64,000 nucleotides of DNA from G963662655 sp963665015 (GCA_963665015.2 CAXXSY010000004.1:1-64000); one strand, 5' to 3'. Numbered from the stretch's first letter, positions 36,895 through 47,587 are shown. The notes: generated from the letters alone by a model not told the origin. Numbers and translations are program-made.

Positions 36895-37770
36895 GTGCGA
36901 AAGATATTGTTGTCGATATTCATTGCGATCGTGCTGCTGACCGCTCACGCGACGGACGGCGAGGATCGGAAACACGCGAACTGGAGGTCGAACATGGGGC
37001 TGGAACCGGAAAATACCCTCGACGGCGAGGTCGAGATCGTCAGCGGATTCGAGATGCCGGAGCTCGGACGCACCCGAACGCTACGGATATTCCTGCCGGA
37101 GGGTTATCGCGAGTCGGATATTCGCTACCCGGTGATCTACATGCACGACGGGCAGAACCTCTTCGACGACCACACATCGTTCGCGGGCGAATGGAAAATC
37201 GACGAGACGATCAACGGATTCATCCGCGATTCGTTGTGGGAAGGCGCGATCGTGGTTGGCATCGACAACGACGGCGAGCTTCGGCTGACCGAGTACTCCC
37301 CCTGGTTCAATTCGGGTCGAAACGCCGGTGGCGAGGGCGACCGGTACGTCGATTTTCTCGTCAACACGCTCAAGCCGTGGATCGACAACCGCTACCGCAC
37401 CCTGACCGACCGCGACAACACCGTGATCGCCGGAAGCTCCATGGGCGGCTTGATTTCGCTCTACGCCGGCATGAAATACCCGGAGACGTTCTCCCGACTG
37501 GGTCTGTTCTCGCCCGCGTTCTGGTTTGCCAAACAGCCGTTGATTGATTTCATCGGCGCGGTTCGAATCGAGCAGGATTTCCGGGTCTATATCGACGCTG
37601 GCACCCTCGAAGGAACCGCCTACGTCGGCGACGCGAAACAATTCCGGATGATCCTCGAGAACAAGGGCGTAAAGCACCTGAGGCTCGTCATCGACGAGGG
37701 TGCCCGTCACAACGAAGCGGCGTGGGCCAGACGCTTCCCGGACGCGCTCCGCTGGCTGATGGAGTTCTGA
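36895..37770 (+). CDS. Secreted esterase of the esterase-D/enterochelin-esterase fold
   Basis: Alpha/beta hydrolase of 291 aa. An N-terminal signal peptide (VRKILLSIFIAIVLLTAHA) is followed by the putative-esterase pattern: IYMHDGQNLFD, the nucleophile elbow GSSMGG with Ser182, and a late His in EGARHNEAAW. The GTG at 36895 is chosen: it has an AAGGGAGC ribosome site and starts exactly at the signal peptide; the longer frame from 36832 runs through a hairpin repeat. Likely exported and acting on an ester of a siderophore, carbohydrate or feruloyl type; substrate unknown. Confidence 0.8.
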   Translation: MRKILLSIFIAIVLLTAHATDGEDRKHANWRSNMGLEPENTLDGEVEIVSGFEMPELGRTRTLRIFLPEGYRESDIRYPVIYMHDGQNLFDDHTSFAGEWKIDETINGFIRDSLWEGAIVVGIDNDGELRLTEYSPWFNSGRNAGGEGDRYVDFLVNTLKPWIDNRYRTLTDRDNTVIAGSSMGGLISLYAGMKYPETFSRLGLFSPAFWFAKQPLIDFIGAVRIEQDFRVYIDAGTLEGTAYVGDAKQFRMILENKGVKHLRLVIDEGARHNEAAWARRFPDALRWLMEF

Positions 37771-37771
37771 G

Positions 37772-39859
37772 TTATTTCAGAAGGAGCATCTTCTTCACGA
37801 TAGCCCTTCCACCAGACTCCAGCCGATACAGATACACGCCGGAAGATACTCGTTTCTCTGTTTCGTCATTACCGTTCCAGATTGCATTGTGCGTCCCGGC
37901 TTCGAGGTGGTCGTTCACCAAAGTCTTCACAAGCTGACCCTTGATGTTATAGACTTTCAGAACAACTTTGTCGTCCTTCGGGATCGAATACGAGATCGTC
38001 GTGGTGGGATTGAAGGGATTGGGCGTGTTCTGATCCATGGTAATGGTGTATTTCTGGATATGGTTGTCGTAATCCTCGGTTGCGAGACCGTGCATGGTGA
38101 CGTTTTGGTAGGTTGGCGATCCCTGCTCAACCACGATGCCGGTTATCTGCTGATCATCGTAGTAGAAACGCTCGATATTGAGCGTAAAGGTGCCCGGCCC
38201 GGTCAGGATGCGAAACCATCCGGTGCTGTCGCTCCACTCGGGCAGCGGCATTCCATCGACGGTGATCTTCGCTATATCGAGCGGTGTAACACCATCCGAC
38301 TGATACACGTAGCCCTCGATGCCACCCCAGAAGGGCGCGCCATACTCAAATGCACCGATATCGATCGTTGCGGAACCGTCTTCATCTCCATCCCAGACAC
38401 GGACGTTGCCCAGGATATCCGTTGGAGGAAAGTCTCCCTCGGTCATTCCTGTATCGATGCAAGGACTGCCTTCCGCCAGGCTGTAGTCGCCGTTCAGCGT
38501 ATCCGCGAACATCGGATCGTTACCGATGAGATTGTTGATGGGGATCGTATGTTCTGGTAGTTCGTGATTCATAAAATTGTTGCTGAAGACGACATTGCAA
38601 GCATTGGAAATGATTTCGTCACCGGAAAGCAGGATGTTGTTCCCAACAAACGACCCTTCATAAAGTAACGGAAGACATTTCTGCGTCGAATGAATAATCA
38701 AGTTATTCATGATTGTTGCCGGACAGAAGTTGAATTTCATATAATCCGTCTCGATGAAAAGGTTGTTCACGATCCGAGACGGATTATCGAAGTAGATGCA
38801 AGGGTATTCGGTATTGTTCCTGAAAATATTGTTCGCGACGTAGGTTGAGTCTCCATAATAATCAGACAGAACCGCGTATCCATCGAAGAGGTTATTCAGT
38901 ACATGCACGTATCCGGATGTCCTGACAACAGTGCTGCTCTCGTTCAATGAATCGCCGTGTATCTCGTTTTTGTGGAAAACACCGAATGGATCGTTCAAAC
39001 CGCGGGAAACATAGATTACGTCGCACCAGCGATCATAGATATTACCATAGTGATAATACTTGAAGGTTCGCCGGATGTCTCGGGGAGAATCGTTGCGGGA
39101 GTACTCGGATTGATTGATGAACTTGTTGTTGATATAATAGGTATGAATATCGACATGTGGGCTCCCCCATTCATATACTTCGGTGATATGCTCGAATCGA
39201 TTGGAGCCGAACATCACCACCAGCGGATCGCCTTCCGTTTGCTCGTTAATCACCTCAACCGCCGTGAAGTAGTCGATCTCAGAGAAATTAGGTTCGTCCG
39301 TCGCACTGAACGAGCAACCGTGTATGAAGACATCCTCTACCGGATTGTGCGCGTGGACTCCATACCAGCAGTTGAGAAAATCGCATTCTTCAACACGAAC
39401 CGTCTGATTGTCGAATGATAGAGCACCGTGCGAATCGAAAACATCTTCACAGAAGTTTCTATACGCGTTATGGAATTCACAGTTCCGGAATACTGCGGAA
39501 TTCGAGCTTTCGAACACATGAATTCCGCCCCAGTAATACCCTGCATCGTCCGGATATGGCGTGAAACGAACAGGATTGTCTTCATCGCCGATCGCGTTGA
39601 TATTTCCGAACACAAGAAACATCTTTGTATCTGCTTCCTCACCCTCGATCCACCTGAAATAGTAGTAGTTATTCGAAGGCATGGATGTGACCTGTATCTC
39701 TGTACCGGGCAATATCGTCAAGGTCACGTTGGCGTGAATATATACGTTTTCGGTAATGATGTACGGATTGTTTTCGGGGCCCCAGATCGTATTTTCGGAT
39801 ATATGGATCGCGTGAAGCAAGCTAATGGCAAGAAGTATGACTATCAGTGCTGTTCTCAT
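37772..39859 (-). CDS. Secreted right-handed beta-helix protein with C-terminal sorting domain
   Basis: A 695-aa protein with a signal peptide (MRTALIVILLAISLLHA), a parallel beta-helix body (repeated short 'NNIF', 'NNLF' turns typical of pectate-lyase-like helices, about 60-500), a carboxypeptidase-regulatory-like segment, and a C-terminal FlgD-Ig-like sorting domain (NTPNPFNPTTTISYSIP, last ~90 residues). No catalytic residues are evident. Its C-terminal domain is closely similar to that of the next gene upstream. Confidence 0.8.
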   Translation of the reverse strand: MRTALIVILLAISLLHAIHISENTIWGPENNPYIITENVYIHANVTLTILPGTEIQVTSMPSNNYYYFRWIEGEEADTKMFLVFGNINAIGDEDNPVRFTPYPDDAGYYWGGIHVFESSNSAVFRNCEFHNAYRNFCEDVFDSHGALSFDNQTVRVEECDFLNCWYGVHAHNPVEDVFIHGCSFSATDEPNFSEIDYFTAVEVINEQTEGDPLVVMFGSNRFEHITEVYEWGSPHVDIHTYYINNKFINQSEYSRNDSPRDIRRTFKYYHYGNIYDRWCDVIYVSRGLNDPFGVFHKNEIHGDSLNESSTVVRTSGYVHVLNNLFDGYAVLSDYYGDSTYVANNIFRNNTEYPCIYFDNPSRIVNNLFIETDYMKFNFCPATIMNNLIIHSTQKCLPLLYEGSFVGNNILLSGDEIISNACNVVFSNNFMNHELPEHTIPINNLIGNDPMFADTLNGDYSLAEGSPCIDTGMTEGDFPPTDILGNVRVWDGDEDGSATIDIGAFEYGAPFWGGIEGYVYQSDGVTPLDIAKITVDGMPLPEWSDSTGWFRILTGPGTFTLNIERFYYDDQQITGIVVEQGSPTYQNVTMHGLATEDYDNHIQKYTITMDQNTPNPFNPTTTISYSIPKDDKVVLKVYNIKGQLVKTLVNDHLEAGTHNAIWNGNDETEKRVSSGVYLYRLESGGRAIVKKMLLLK

Positions 39860-39895
39860 ATCGCAACTCCTTTTGATTCTGAACAGTTCATATAT

Positions 39896-42331
39896 CTACT
39901 TGAGAAGTGACATTTTACCGGTCTGCGTTCTTCCGCCGGACTCCAATCGGTATAAATAAACGCCGGACGATACACTTTTACCTGTCGTGTCGTCTCCGTT
40001 CCACGTAGCCCGATGCCAGCCGGCATCAAGCTTTTCGTTCACAAGTTCCCGTACCATCTGTCCTCTGATATTATAAACCTTCAGCACAGTCCGATCCTCT
40101 TTCGGAATCGAGAACGAGATCGTCGTGGTTGGATTGAAAGGGTTCGGGTGATTCGGTTCGAGCCGGAACGTGAGGAGTTCCGGAGGATCCGTCGTCACGT
40201 CGTCGTTTGGCGTGAACGATTGCCAGGAAAGGTAGGGATAGCCGTCGTTCAGCCCCTCGTCATACCCCCAGATTTCATCCGTCCCGTTATCGGACTCACC
40301 CTCGAAATCCCAGCCAAAATCAAGATATACGATCGGAAAGGTCATCTGGGTTGTCGGAAGACCTGCCCCACCGGCGCTTCCCTCCTGATGCGAGGAATCG
40401 GTATCCCAGAACGAGCCGGTGATCATCGCATCATCAAAGCTCGCACCGCTGAATCCACCGATATTCGCATTGCCTTCCACAAGCCCTGTACTGTAGCAGC
40501 GATGAATCGAACTAAAACTTACGTTCTTGCCGATGAAACCGCCCGAGAGAGAATCGGCCTCGACATCACCCCGACAATAGCAGTCGGAAATCGACGAGAA
40601 ATGATGTGTAATTCCCATGAATCCACCTGCGAATCCATCTGCGCTAACGTCAGCGGTACTGTAGCATCCAGATATATCCGATGTATGATAATCCGAACCG
40701 ATCATACCTCCGACAGAATTCTGTCCGGTCACGGTTCCGCTTGTCGAGCATCGAGTGACTTCCGAACGATTGCTTTTGCCGATCATGATACCAACATTGT
40801 CTCTTCCCTCGACTACAGCACCATGGATCACGATATCGTACAGGGCAGCGTTTTCAGCGTATCCGATGAAGCCGACATCGTTGTTTATCGGAACCATGAT
40901 GGATAGATTGGAGATCGTATATCCGTTGCCGTACAATGCACTCTTGAAAACAGGAATACACAACCCTGGAAACTCTTGCATATCGATATCTCCCGTAAGT
41001 CGAAACGAGTAGCCATCAAGCATACAGAATCCCAGCAGATTTCGCAAGTCCCGGCAATCTTCCAGAAGATAATAATCTCCGTCGCGGACAAAGTAATTAT
41101 CGATGTCGAGTGTCATTCCAGCAAACTTCCACTCGTAGTACATCTCGTTTCCAATCGCTCCGGGCGTAACGATGTGCTGCTGATTGATGGTGTAGTACTC
41201 AAAGTTGTAAAAACTGTTATCGATGGTCGATTCTTTCATGAAGCCGGCAATGCCTTTGACATGAGTGTCTCCGCTAAGATTGCCTTCGAACCTCGAATTC
41301 CGAATCGCACATTCATCGCTGTACCCGATGATACCGCCGACATAGTAGTAACCCGACACATCTCCTTCAACACGACACAAATCAACGACGCAAAGGTCTC
41401 TCGCCCAGCCGATAATCCCCCCGGCACAGGAGTAGCTTCCCCCTACGTCTCCCAACCGGCAGCAACAGCTCAAATAGCAATCACCATCCGTTTTCCCGGC
41501 AATTCCCCCGATATAACTAACACCGCAGATATCGCCTTGTGATGAGCAAGAAGTCAATTCACCACCATAAATCACTTCTCCGACGAATCCACCGATATAT
41601 TGATCCCCATCTACGGCACTGTCGCTGGAACAATTGAGAAACGTGGAGCCATTCGAAGATCCGGCAAAACCGCCAACACGGGAATTCCCGGTCACAGAAC
41701 CACTCGAGTAGCAGGTAAAATATATCGAATCGCGGTCGTATCCGACAAAACCTCCTGTTTCCCAATTGATGGCTACTGTTTCGACATCGGTATTACAGAA
41801 CGTACATTCGTTACTATCGGATTCACCCAGAATACCGCCAATAGAAGATTGACCGTGAGCGCTACCGGTTGTATAGCAGTTAGTTATAACAGAATTTGTT
41901 GCATAGCCGGCAATTATACCGATATAATACCCTCCTGTCACGTTTGCATCGATGATATCGAGGTTCGAGATTGATGCAGAACGGATAATCCCGAAAAAAC
42001 CTACTCTATATGCGGAGTTTCGATTGATATACAAAGATGAAATGGAATATCCCTGACCATCGTATGAACCGGAGAAAGGGTTTTGGTAGTCTTCTCCGAT
42101 GGGGCTGAAGCCTTCGCCGCCGTTCCAGTTCTGCGTACCCGATGCGTCGATATCGGCTGTCTGGATATAGTGGGACGACCACGCTTCGGGTGTCGTGCTC
42201 AGCCAAAAGAGGTTGTCGAGGGTGGCTATTTGATAAGGTTCTTCTTCGGTGCCGTGACCTGCCGGCATGACTCCATCGGCAAATACGGTTGAGATTGCAA
42301 AGATCAATAACAGACTCAAGATGCGCTTCAT
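39896..42331 (-). CDS. Secreted GLUG-repeat protein with C-terminal sorting domain
   Basis: An 811-aa protein with signal peptide (MKRILSLLLIFAISTVFA) and more than a dozen GLUG-type repeats (G-x-x-x-VGGIIG-x-S, with 'C(Y/S)S' turns) forming a beta-helix from about 60 to 690. The C-terminal domain (NHPNPFNPTTTISFSIP) is the FlgD-Ig-like sorting type. Likely an adhesin or surface-layer protein. Unusually many cysteine and serine residues occur in the repeats. In the mRNA a CCTCC string could pair with the GGAGG ribosome site. Confidence 0.8.
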   Translation of the reverse strand: MKRILSLLLIFAISTVFADGVMPAGHGTEEEPYQIATLDNLFWLSTTPEAWSSHYIQTADIDASGTQNWNGGEGFSPIGEDYQNPFSGSYDGQGYSISSLYINRNSAYRVGFFGIIRSASISNLDIIDANVTGGYYIGIIAGYATNSVITNCYTTGSAHGQSSIGGILGESDSNECTFCNTDVETVAINWETGGFVGYDRDSIYFTCYSSGSVTGNSRVGGFAGSSNGSTFLNCSSDSAVDGDQYIGGFVGEVIYGGELTSCSSQGDICGVSYIGGIAGKTDGDCYLSCCCRLGDVGGSYSCAGGIIGWARDLCVVDLCRVEGDVSGYYYVGGIIGYSDECAIRNSRFEGNLSGDTHVKGIAGFMKESTIDNSFYNFEYYTINQQHIVTPGAIGNEMYYEWKFAGMTLDIDNYFVRDGDYYLLEDCRDLRNLLGFCMLDGYSFRLTGDIDMQEFPGLCIPVFKSALYGNGYTISNLSIMVPINNDVGFIGYAENAALYDIVIHGAVVEGRDNVGIMIGKSNRSEVTRCSTSGTVTGQNSVGGMIGSDYHTSDISGCYSTADVSADGFAGGFMGITHHFSSISDCYCRGDVEADSLSGGFIGKNVSFSSIHRCYSTGLVEGNANIGGFSGASFDDAMITGSFWDTDSSHQEGSAGGAGLPTTQMTFPIVYLDFGWDFEGESDNGTDEIWGYDEGLNDGYPYLSWQSFTPNDDVTTDPPELLTFRLEPNHPNPFNPTTTISFSIPKEDRTVLKVYNIRGQMVRELVNEKLDAGWHRATWNGDDTTGKSVSSGVYLYRLESGGRTQTGKMSLLK

Positions 42332-42388
42332 AACAGCCTCCGATTCCCATCGATAGACGGGAGGTTTCAGATTCAGTGTTTCATTTGA

Positions 42389-44533
42389 CTATTGCTCTTT
42401 CTTTATCCTTTTCCTATCACTATCGATCAATTCGGCCTTTTCGGCCAGTCGGATAAACTCGGCACGGTAGCCTTCGTCGTCCGTTCCCTTCGCCGATTTC
42501 GCCAGTTCGATGAGGTCTTTCCATGCGTAGTCGCCAATAAATTCGGAATCTCTGAGTAGCATCCCGAACGCCGCCACGGCAGCCGAGAACCGGTAGTTCT
42601 CCGATGTCCTGCCAACCTTCGTGCGCTTATCTTTCAGCACCTCTTGAAGCTCCGTACTGGTGTCTCCGTCCGGCTTTTTATAGCGGAATTTGACGGTGAG
42701 AAGCTCGTTCGAATGGGCGTCGTCGGAGAGTCTTTTTTCCTGATACTTGAGCGGATCGACGCCCGGAACCTCCTCGTCCGAATCGGCGGGGATGATTTCG
42801 TAGAGCGCGGTGACCGTGTGTCCTGAGCCCATCTCGCCGGCATCCTTGGTGTCGTCCTTGAAGTCTTCGTCGTTGAGCAGCCGGTTTTCGTAGCCGATCA
42901 GGCGGTATGCCTTCACCCGCGCGGGGTTGAACTCAACCTGAATCTTCACGTCCTTGGCGATGGTGTATAGTGTTCCGCCCATTTCCTTGACCAGCACCTT
43001 TTTCGCCTCGAGGATGTCGTCGATGTAGGCGTAGTTGCCGTTGCCCTTGTCGGCGAGGATTTCCATCTTGTTGTCTTTGATGTTGCCGGTTCCGAAGCCG
43101 AGCACGGTCAGGAAGATTCCCTCCTTGCGCTTCTCTTCGACGAGTTCCTGCATGGCGGCGTCGGATGATTCGCCCACGTTGAAATCGCCGTCCGTGCAGA
43201 GTATGATGCGGTTGTTGCCCTTCGGATTGTAGTTTTCCTTCGCGATCCTGTACGCCAGCTTGATCCCGGCACCTCCGGCGGTGCTTCCTCCGGCGTTGAG
43301 CGACTCGAGCGCGTCGAGGATTTTGCTTTTGTCGTTACCGGACGTGGAGGGCAGGACTTCTCCCGCAGCTCCGGCATAGACCACGATTCCGACGCGGTCT
43401 TCCGGCCGCATGTTATCGACCAGCATGCGCATGGACTTTATCACCAGCGGAAGCTTGTCGGGGCGGTTCATCGAGCCGGAGACGTCCAGCAGGAACACCA
43501 GATTCGACGCCGGCGCCTTCGCCATGTCGATCTTCTTCGCCTGCAAACCGATATGCGCCAGCAGATGCTTCTCGTTCCACGGACACACGCCCGACTCGAC
43601 CACGATCTCCAGTGGGTCGTCGCCCTTCGGCTGCGGATAGTCGTAGGTGAAGTAGTTGATCAGCTCTTCGATGCGCACGTAGTCGGACTGCGGCATTTGT
43701 CCATCGTCGAGAAGCCGCCGGATGTTGCTGTAGGTGGCGGTATCGACGTCGATGGAGAATGTGGAGAGCGGTGTCGCCGTGGCGTACTTGTAATCGTTGA
43801 AGGCCAGACCGCTGTAGTCCTCGGTGTTGAAATCTTCGCTATACATGAAACGCGGGGGATGCGATCCACCGGCCTGCATCGCAACGATTCCATCGACGGT
43901 TGACAAACGTTCGATCTTGTTTTTAACCTCCAACGGCTGGACATTATACTTGGCTTTCTGCACCGTGAAATCGATGGTTGTGGTCTGATCCGCGAAAATC
44001 GTATCTCGAATGATTGCGGTACGACACCCGATTGTTTGACAGATGAAGTCGTAAGGGCCAACGGGGATATCTTCTATCCGATAATGCCCATTGTCGTCCG
44101 TGGCGGTACCCAGCGAGCTTCCCCGTATACAGACTATCACATGCGGGACTGGATGACCATCCTGATCGAATACATTGCCTTCGAGCGTTCCTTGCTTCAT
44201 TCCCAATTCAATATCGGGAGAAGGTGATATCAGCATCACGAAATCATGAGAGGAAAACCTGCCCGCATCGATTGTGTCTTGTATTGTTATCGAACGGTAT
44301 CCGTACTTGTGATAGATCACGGTGTAGGTTCCGACGGGGATATTCTCCAGAAGGTAAGCGCCCTGATCGCTCGTCTGCGTAGCGAAATTCGTCCCCTTTA
44401 ACGAAACGGACACGTTCGTCACCGGCTCTCCACCCTGGTCCTTCACCCTGCCCATGAGCGATCCGGTTTTTTCCTTCGCCGTAAGCGTGCATACCAGCAT
44501 TACAGCCATCAGTGCCATTATCGCGCGTTTCAT
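42389..44533 (-). CDS. VWA-domain protein of the YfbK family with carboxypeptidase-regulatory-like repeats
   Basis: A 714-aa exported protein: signal peptide MKRAIMALMAVMLVCTLTA, then two carboxypeptidase-regulatory-like domains (SLMGRVKDQGGEPVTNVSV; LEGNVFDQDGHPVPHVIV), then an extended N-terminal VWA segment, the VWA domain with MIDAS LLDVSGSMNRPD (about 348), and a C-terminal DUF3520-like region. The YfbK architecture is common in FCB bacteria; the function is unknown. Its own TTGACA/TGATAT promoter and a GAGGAGGAG ribosome site precede it. Confidence 0.85.
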   Translation of the reverse strand: MKRAIMALMAVMLVCTLTAKEKTGSLMGRVKDQGGEPVTNVSVSLKGTNFATQTSDQGAYLLENIPVGTYTVIYHKYGYRSITIQDTIDAGRFSSHDFVMLISPSPDIELGMKQGTLEGNVFDQDGHPVPHVIVCIRGSSLGTATDDNGHYRIEDIPVGPYDFICQTIGCRTAIIRDTIFADQTTTIDFTVQKAKYNVQPLEVKNKIERLSTVDGIVAMQAGGSHPPRFMYSEDFNTEDYSGLAFNDYKYATATPLSTFSIDVDTATYSNIRRLLDDGQMPQSDYVRIEELINYFTYDYPQPKGDDPLEIVVESGVCPWNEKHLLAHIGLQAKKIDMAKAPASNLVFLLDVSGSMNRPDKLPLVIKSMRMLVDNMRPEDRVGIVVYAGAAGEVLPSTSGNDKSKILDALESLNAGGSTAGGAGIKLAYRIAKENYNPKGNNRIILCTDGDFNVGESSDAAMQELVEEKRKEGIFLTVLGFGTGNIKDNKMEILADKGNGNYAYIDDILEAKKVLVKEMGGTLYTIAKDVKIQVEFNPARVKAYRLIGYENRLLNDEDFKDDTKDAGEMGSGHTVTALYEIIPADSDEEVPGVDPLKYQEKRLSDDAHSNELLTVKFRYKKPDGDTSTELQEVLKDKRTKVGRTSENYRFSAAVAAFGMLLRDSEFIGDYAWKDLIELAKSAKGTDDEGYRAEFIRLAEKAELIDSDRKRIKKEQ

Positions 44534-44566
44534 CTGCTCCTCCTCGATTCATCGACTTGCTACCAA

Positions 44567-44595
44567 ATATCACCTTCCACTCTGACATTTGTCAA
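44567..44595 (-). promoter_or_regulatory. Predicted promoter of the YfbK-like gene
   Basis: TTGACA (44590-44595), a 17-base spacer and TGATAT (44567-44572) on the minus strand, about 30 bases before the ATG. Confidence 0.55.
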
Positions 44596-44739
44596 TATTT
44601 TTTCATCTGCGCACGAATCCATTGACAGCCATCGCTCATTCATCCCCGATGCACAGCTTCCGCAAGATAAAATTTTGTTGCCCGAATTGTCCGTGTTATT
44701 TTCTCTGGCGTATCGAAATAGAAGTACGGAGGTATTGCG

Positions 44740-45906
44740 TTGGAGGCGATTCGTCTGGAGAACCTCAGCAAGGCTTTCGAGCCTTTGATGGCGGTGGATA
44801 ACGTCAACATGACGATCGAGCAGGGCGAGCTCTATTCGTTCCTCGGCCCGAGCGGCTGCGGCAAGACGACGCTGCTGCGAATGATCGCCGGCTTCGAAGT
44901 GCCCACGAAGGGCAGGATATTCATCGCCGACCAGGACATCACGGATGTCCCGGCATACAAGCGCAAGGTCAACACCATCTTCCAGAACTACTCGCTTTTC
45001 CCGCACATGACCGTCTTCGACAACACCGCATTCGGGTTGCGCATCCAGAAGGTACGCAAGGGCGAGATCGAGGAGCGGGTGATGGAGATGCTGAAGCTGG
45101 TCAAGATGGAAGACCAGGCGGCGAAGTACCCGCGGCAGCTTAGCGGCGGTCAGAAGCAGCGCATCGCCATCGCGCGCGCGCTGGTCAACCGCCCGGAAGT
45201 GCTGCTGCTCGATGAACCGCTGGCAGCGCTCGACCTCAAGCTCAGGCAGCACATGCTCATCGAGCTGATGAACATCCACGACGCGGTGGGCATCACCTTC
45301 ATCTACGTCACGCACAATCAGGACGAAGCGATGAGTATCTCCGATCGCATCGCGGTGATGAACCGCGGCCAGATCATCCAGGAGGGTCCGCCGGACGACA
45401 TTTACGAAAGGCCGAATTCTATCTTTTCCGCCTACTTCATCGGTGACACCAACATGATCCCCGCGACCGTTCTCGGCATCGAGGACAACTACGTCGATCT
45501 GCGCTACGAGACCAGGACCGGCGAGGGATTCGAGTTTGACAGCACCTTCCAGCGCGTACCGGAGATCGGGCAGAACATCACCGTCTCGCTACGGCCGGAG
45601 AAGATCGCCATCTCGCGAACAAAGCCCGAGGATCAGGAGGATTTCAACGTGCTCAAGGGCGTCATCGAGGACATCCTCTACCTCGGCACCCACACGCAGT
45701 ACATCGTATGCGTCGATGACCTGCGTTTCCGCGTCTTCAATCAGCACAAGCGCGTCTATTTCGACGACAAGGCGCTCGACTGGGACGAGGAAGTCTATCT
45801 CTACTGGCACGACACCGACACGCACATCATCGAGGAGGTCGAGGAGGACTACCGTGAGGAAGACCTCAATATCCTCGATCAGACCAACCTGGACGGAAGG
45901 CTCTGA
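44740..45906 (+). CDS. potA: Polyamine-type ABC transporter ATPase PotA
   Basis: A 388-aa ATPase: Walker A GPSGCGKTT (36-44), LSGGQKQR (about 134-141), LLLDEPLAALD, and a C-terminal TOBE-like domain (about 235-350). The start is a TTG with a GGAGG ribosome site nine bases ahead; no better ATG lies in frame upstream. The C-terminus is longer than usual and strongly acidic (EEVEEDYREEDLN). Followed by potB and potC. Confidence 0.88.
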   Translation: MEAIRLENLSKAFEPLMAVDNVNMTIEQGELYSFLGPSGCGKTTLLRMIAGFEVPTKGRIFIADQDITDVPAYKRKVNTIFQNYSLFPHMTVFDNTAFGLRIQKVRKGEIEERVMEMLKLVKMEDQAAKYPRQLSGGQKQRIAIARALVNRPEVLLLDEPLAALDLKLRQHMLIELMNIHDAVGITFIYVTHNQDEAMSISDRIAVMNRGQIIQEGPPDDIYERPNSIFSAYFIGDTNMIPATVLGIEDNYVDLRYETRTGEGFEFDSTFQRVPEIGQNITVSLRPEKIAISRTKPEDQEDFNVLKGVIEDILYLGTHTQYIVCVDDLRFRVFNQHKRVYFDDKALDWDEEVYLYWHDTDTHIIEEVEEDYREEDLNILDQTNLDGRL

Positions 45907-45908
45907 AG

Positions 45909-46787
45909 ATGCCCGTGTCGATCAGCGAACAGCGCCTGAACGAAAAACGTAACACGAGGAGCTGGATTCTCTCCGCCCCGGTGATCCTGTGGCTGGTCGT
46001 CTTCTTCCTGGTACCCTACCTGATCATCTTTCTCTACAGCTTCCTCACCACCACCATCTACGACGTTCAATTCCGCTTCTCGCTGGAGGCCTTCCGGCAG
46101 ATATTCCGACCGATCTATCTGAAACCGTTTCTGCTGGCGTTCCGGCTGGCGACCATCACTACGCTGCTGTGCATGGTGTTCGGCTATCCGGTAGCGTACT
46201 ATATCGCCCGAAGTACGCCCCGGCTGAAGAATATCCTGCTGCTCCTGATCATCATCCCCTTCTGGACCAACTTCGTCATCCGCATTTTCTCCTGGCGGGT
46301 GTTCCTCTCCGCAAACGGCGTGATGAACGAAGCGCTGCTCTTCTTCAACCTCATCGACGAACCGCTCCGGCTTCTGCGCACCGATCTGGCGGTCATCATG
46401 GTGACAGTCTATGTCTATCTGCCCTACATGATCTTCCCGCTCTACAGCGCCATCGAAAAGATGGATTTTACCCTGCTCGACGCCGCTCGAGACCTCGGAG
46501 CCAACGAGGTGACATCCTTTTTCAAGATCACCCTGCCGCTATCCCGGGAGGGTATCATCGCGGGCATCATCCTGGTATTCATCCCGGCGCTGGGAACCTA
46601 CGTCATCCCGCAACTGGTTGGGCATCAGAACGCGCTCTATATCGGACAGATCATCACATACAAGATCAAGAACATCCCGCGTAACTGGCCGGTGGCGTCG
46701 GCGCTCTCGCTGGCTCTCCTGATCGTGGTCAGCCTGATCCTCTTCTTCCTGACCCGCAGGTACAGCCGCGAAAGGAAGACCTCGTGA
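45909..46787 (+). CDS. potB: Polyamine-type ABC transporter permease PotB
   Basis: A 292-aa permease with six membrane segments and the cytoplasmic-loop motif LDAARDLGANEVTSFFKITLP near 191-211 (quoted in part: AARDLGANE). It follows potA by two bases and overlaps potC by four. Confidence 0.88.
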   Translation: MPVSISEQRLNEKRNTRSWILSAPVILWLVVFFLVPYLIIFLYSFLTTTIYDVQFRFSLEAFRQIFRPIYLKPFLLAFRLATITTLLCMVFGYPVAYYIARSTPRLKNILLLLIIIPFWTNFVIRIFSWRVFLSANGVMNEALLFFNLIDEPLRLLRTDLAVIMVTVYVYLPYMIFPLYSAIEKMDFTLLDAARDLGANEVTSFFKITLPLSREGIIAGIILVFIPALGTYVIPQLVGHQNALYIGQIITYKIKNIPRNWPVASALSLALLIVVSLILFFLTRRYSRERKTS

Positions 46788-47578
46788 AGAAGCCGAAGAG
46801 CTTCTATAAAGGGATGAACCTCACCCTGTTCACCTTCGCGATGGTGTTCCTCTACATCCCGATCATCATCATGATCGTCTATAGCTTCAACGACTCGAAG
46901 ATCGTCGCAGGCTGGAAGGGTTTTACCCTCAAATACTACATTGATCTGCTGCGCAACGAGAACATCCAGCTCGCCTTCCGCAACACCATGCTCATCGCGG
47001 TGTTATCGACCGTGATTTCCACCGTACTGGGCACGCTCGGTGCGCTGGCGCTCGAGAATCTGCGCTTCCGGGGCAGGAAACTGCTCAACGTGCTGGTCTT
47101 CATCCCGCTTATCATGCCGGATATCCTGATGGGCGTGTCGATGGCGATGTTCTACAGCTTCCTGCGGGTCAAGACGGGCATGCTCACCGTGCTGATCGCG
47201 CACGTGACCTTCTGCCTCTCCTACGCGGTGATCGTGATCCGGTCGCGCCTGGAGGGCTTCGACGGCTCGTTGCTGGAAGCCGCGATGGACCTGGGCGCCA
47301 ATCCGTGGCAGACGTTCTTCAAGGTCAAGCTGCCGCTGATGATGCCCGGAATCATCGCCGCCGCGCTGCTGGCGTTCACCCTCTCTATCGACGACTTCAT
47401 CATCACCTTCTTCACTACCGGACGCGGTTTCAACACGCTGCCCATCTATGTCGAGGGCGGTATCCGTCGCGGAACCATCACCACCATCAACGCGCTGTCG
47501 TCCCTCATGATCAGCGCGACCATCCTGATCGTCTTCCTTTCCAGAAGGTTCCACAAGGTTATTCTGAAGCATTTATAA
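46784..47578 (+). CDS. potC: Polyamine-type ABC transporter permease PotC
   Basis: A 264-aa permease with six membrane segments and the EAA-type motif LEAAMDLGANPWQTFF (about 164-179). The GTG start overlaps the potB stop. The expected substrate-binding gene potD does not follow: the next gene encodes a PTS-IIA protein. The receptor must be encoded elsewhere or this operon is incomplete. Confidence 0.88.
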   Translation: MKKPKSFYKGMNLTLFTFAMVFLYIPIIIMIVYSFNDSKIVAGWKGFTLKYYIDLLRNENIQLAFRNTMLIAVLSTVISTVLGTLGALALENLRFRGRKLLNVLVFIPLIMPDILMGVSMAMFYSFLRVKTGMLTVLIAHVTFCLSYAVIVIRSRLEGFDGSLLEAAMDLGANPWQTFFKVKLPLMMPGIIAAALLAFTLSIDDFIITFFTTGRGFNTLPIYVEGGIRRGTITTINALSSLMISATILIVFLSRRFHKVILKHL

Positions 47579-47587
47579 CCCCCTTAT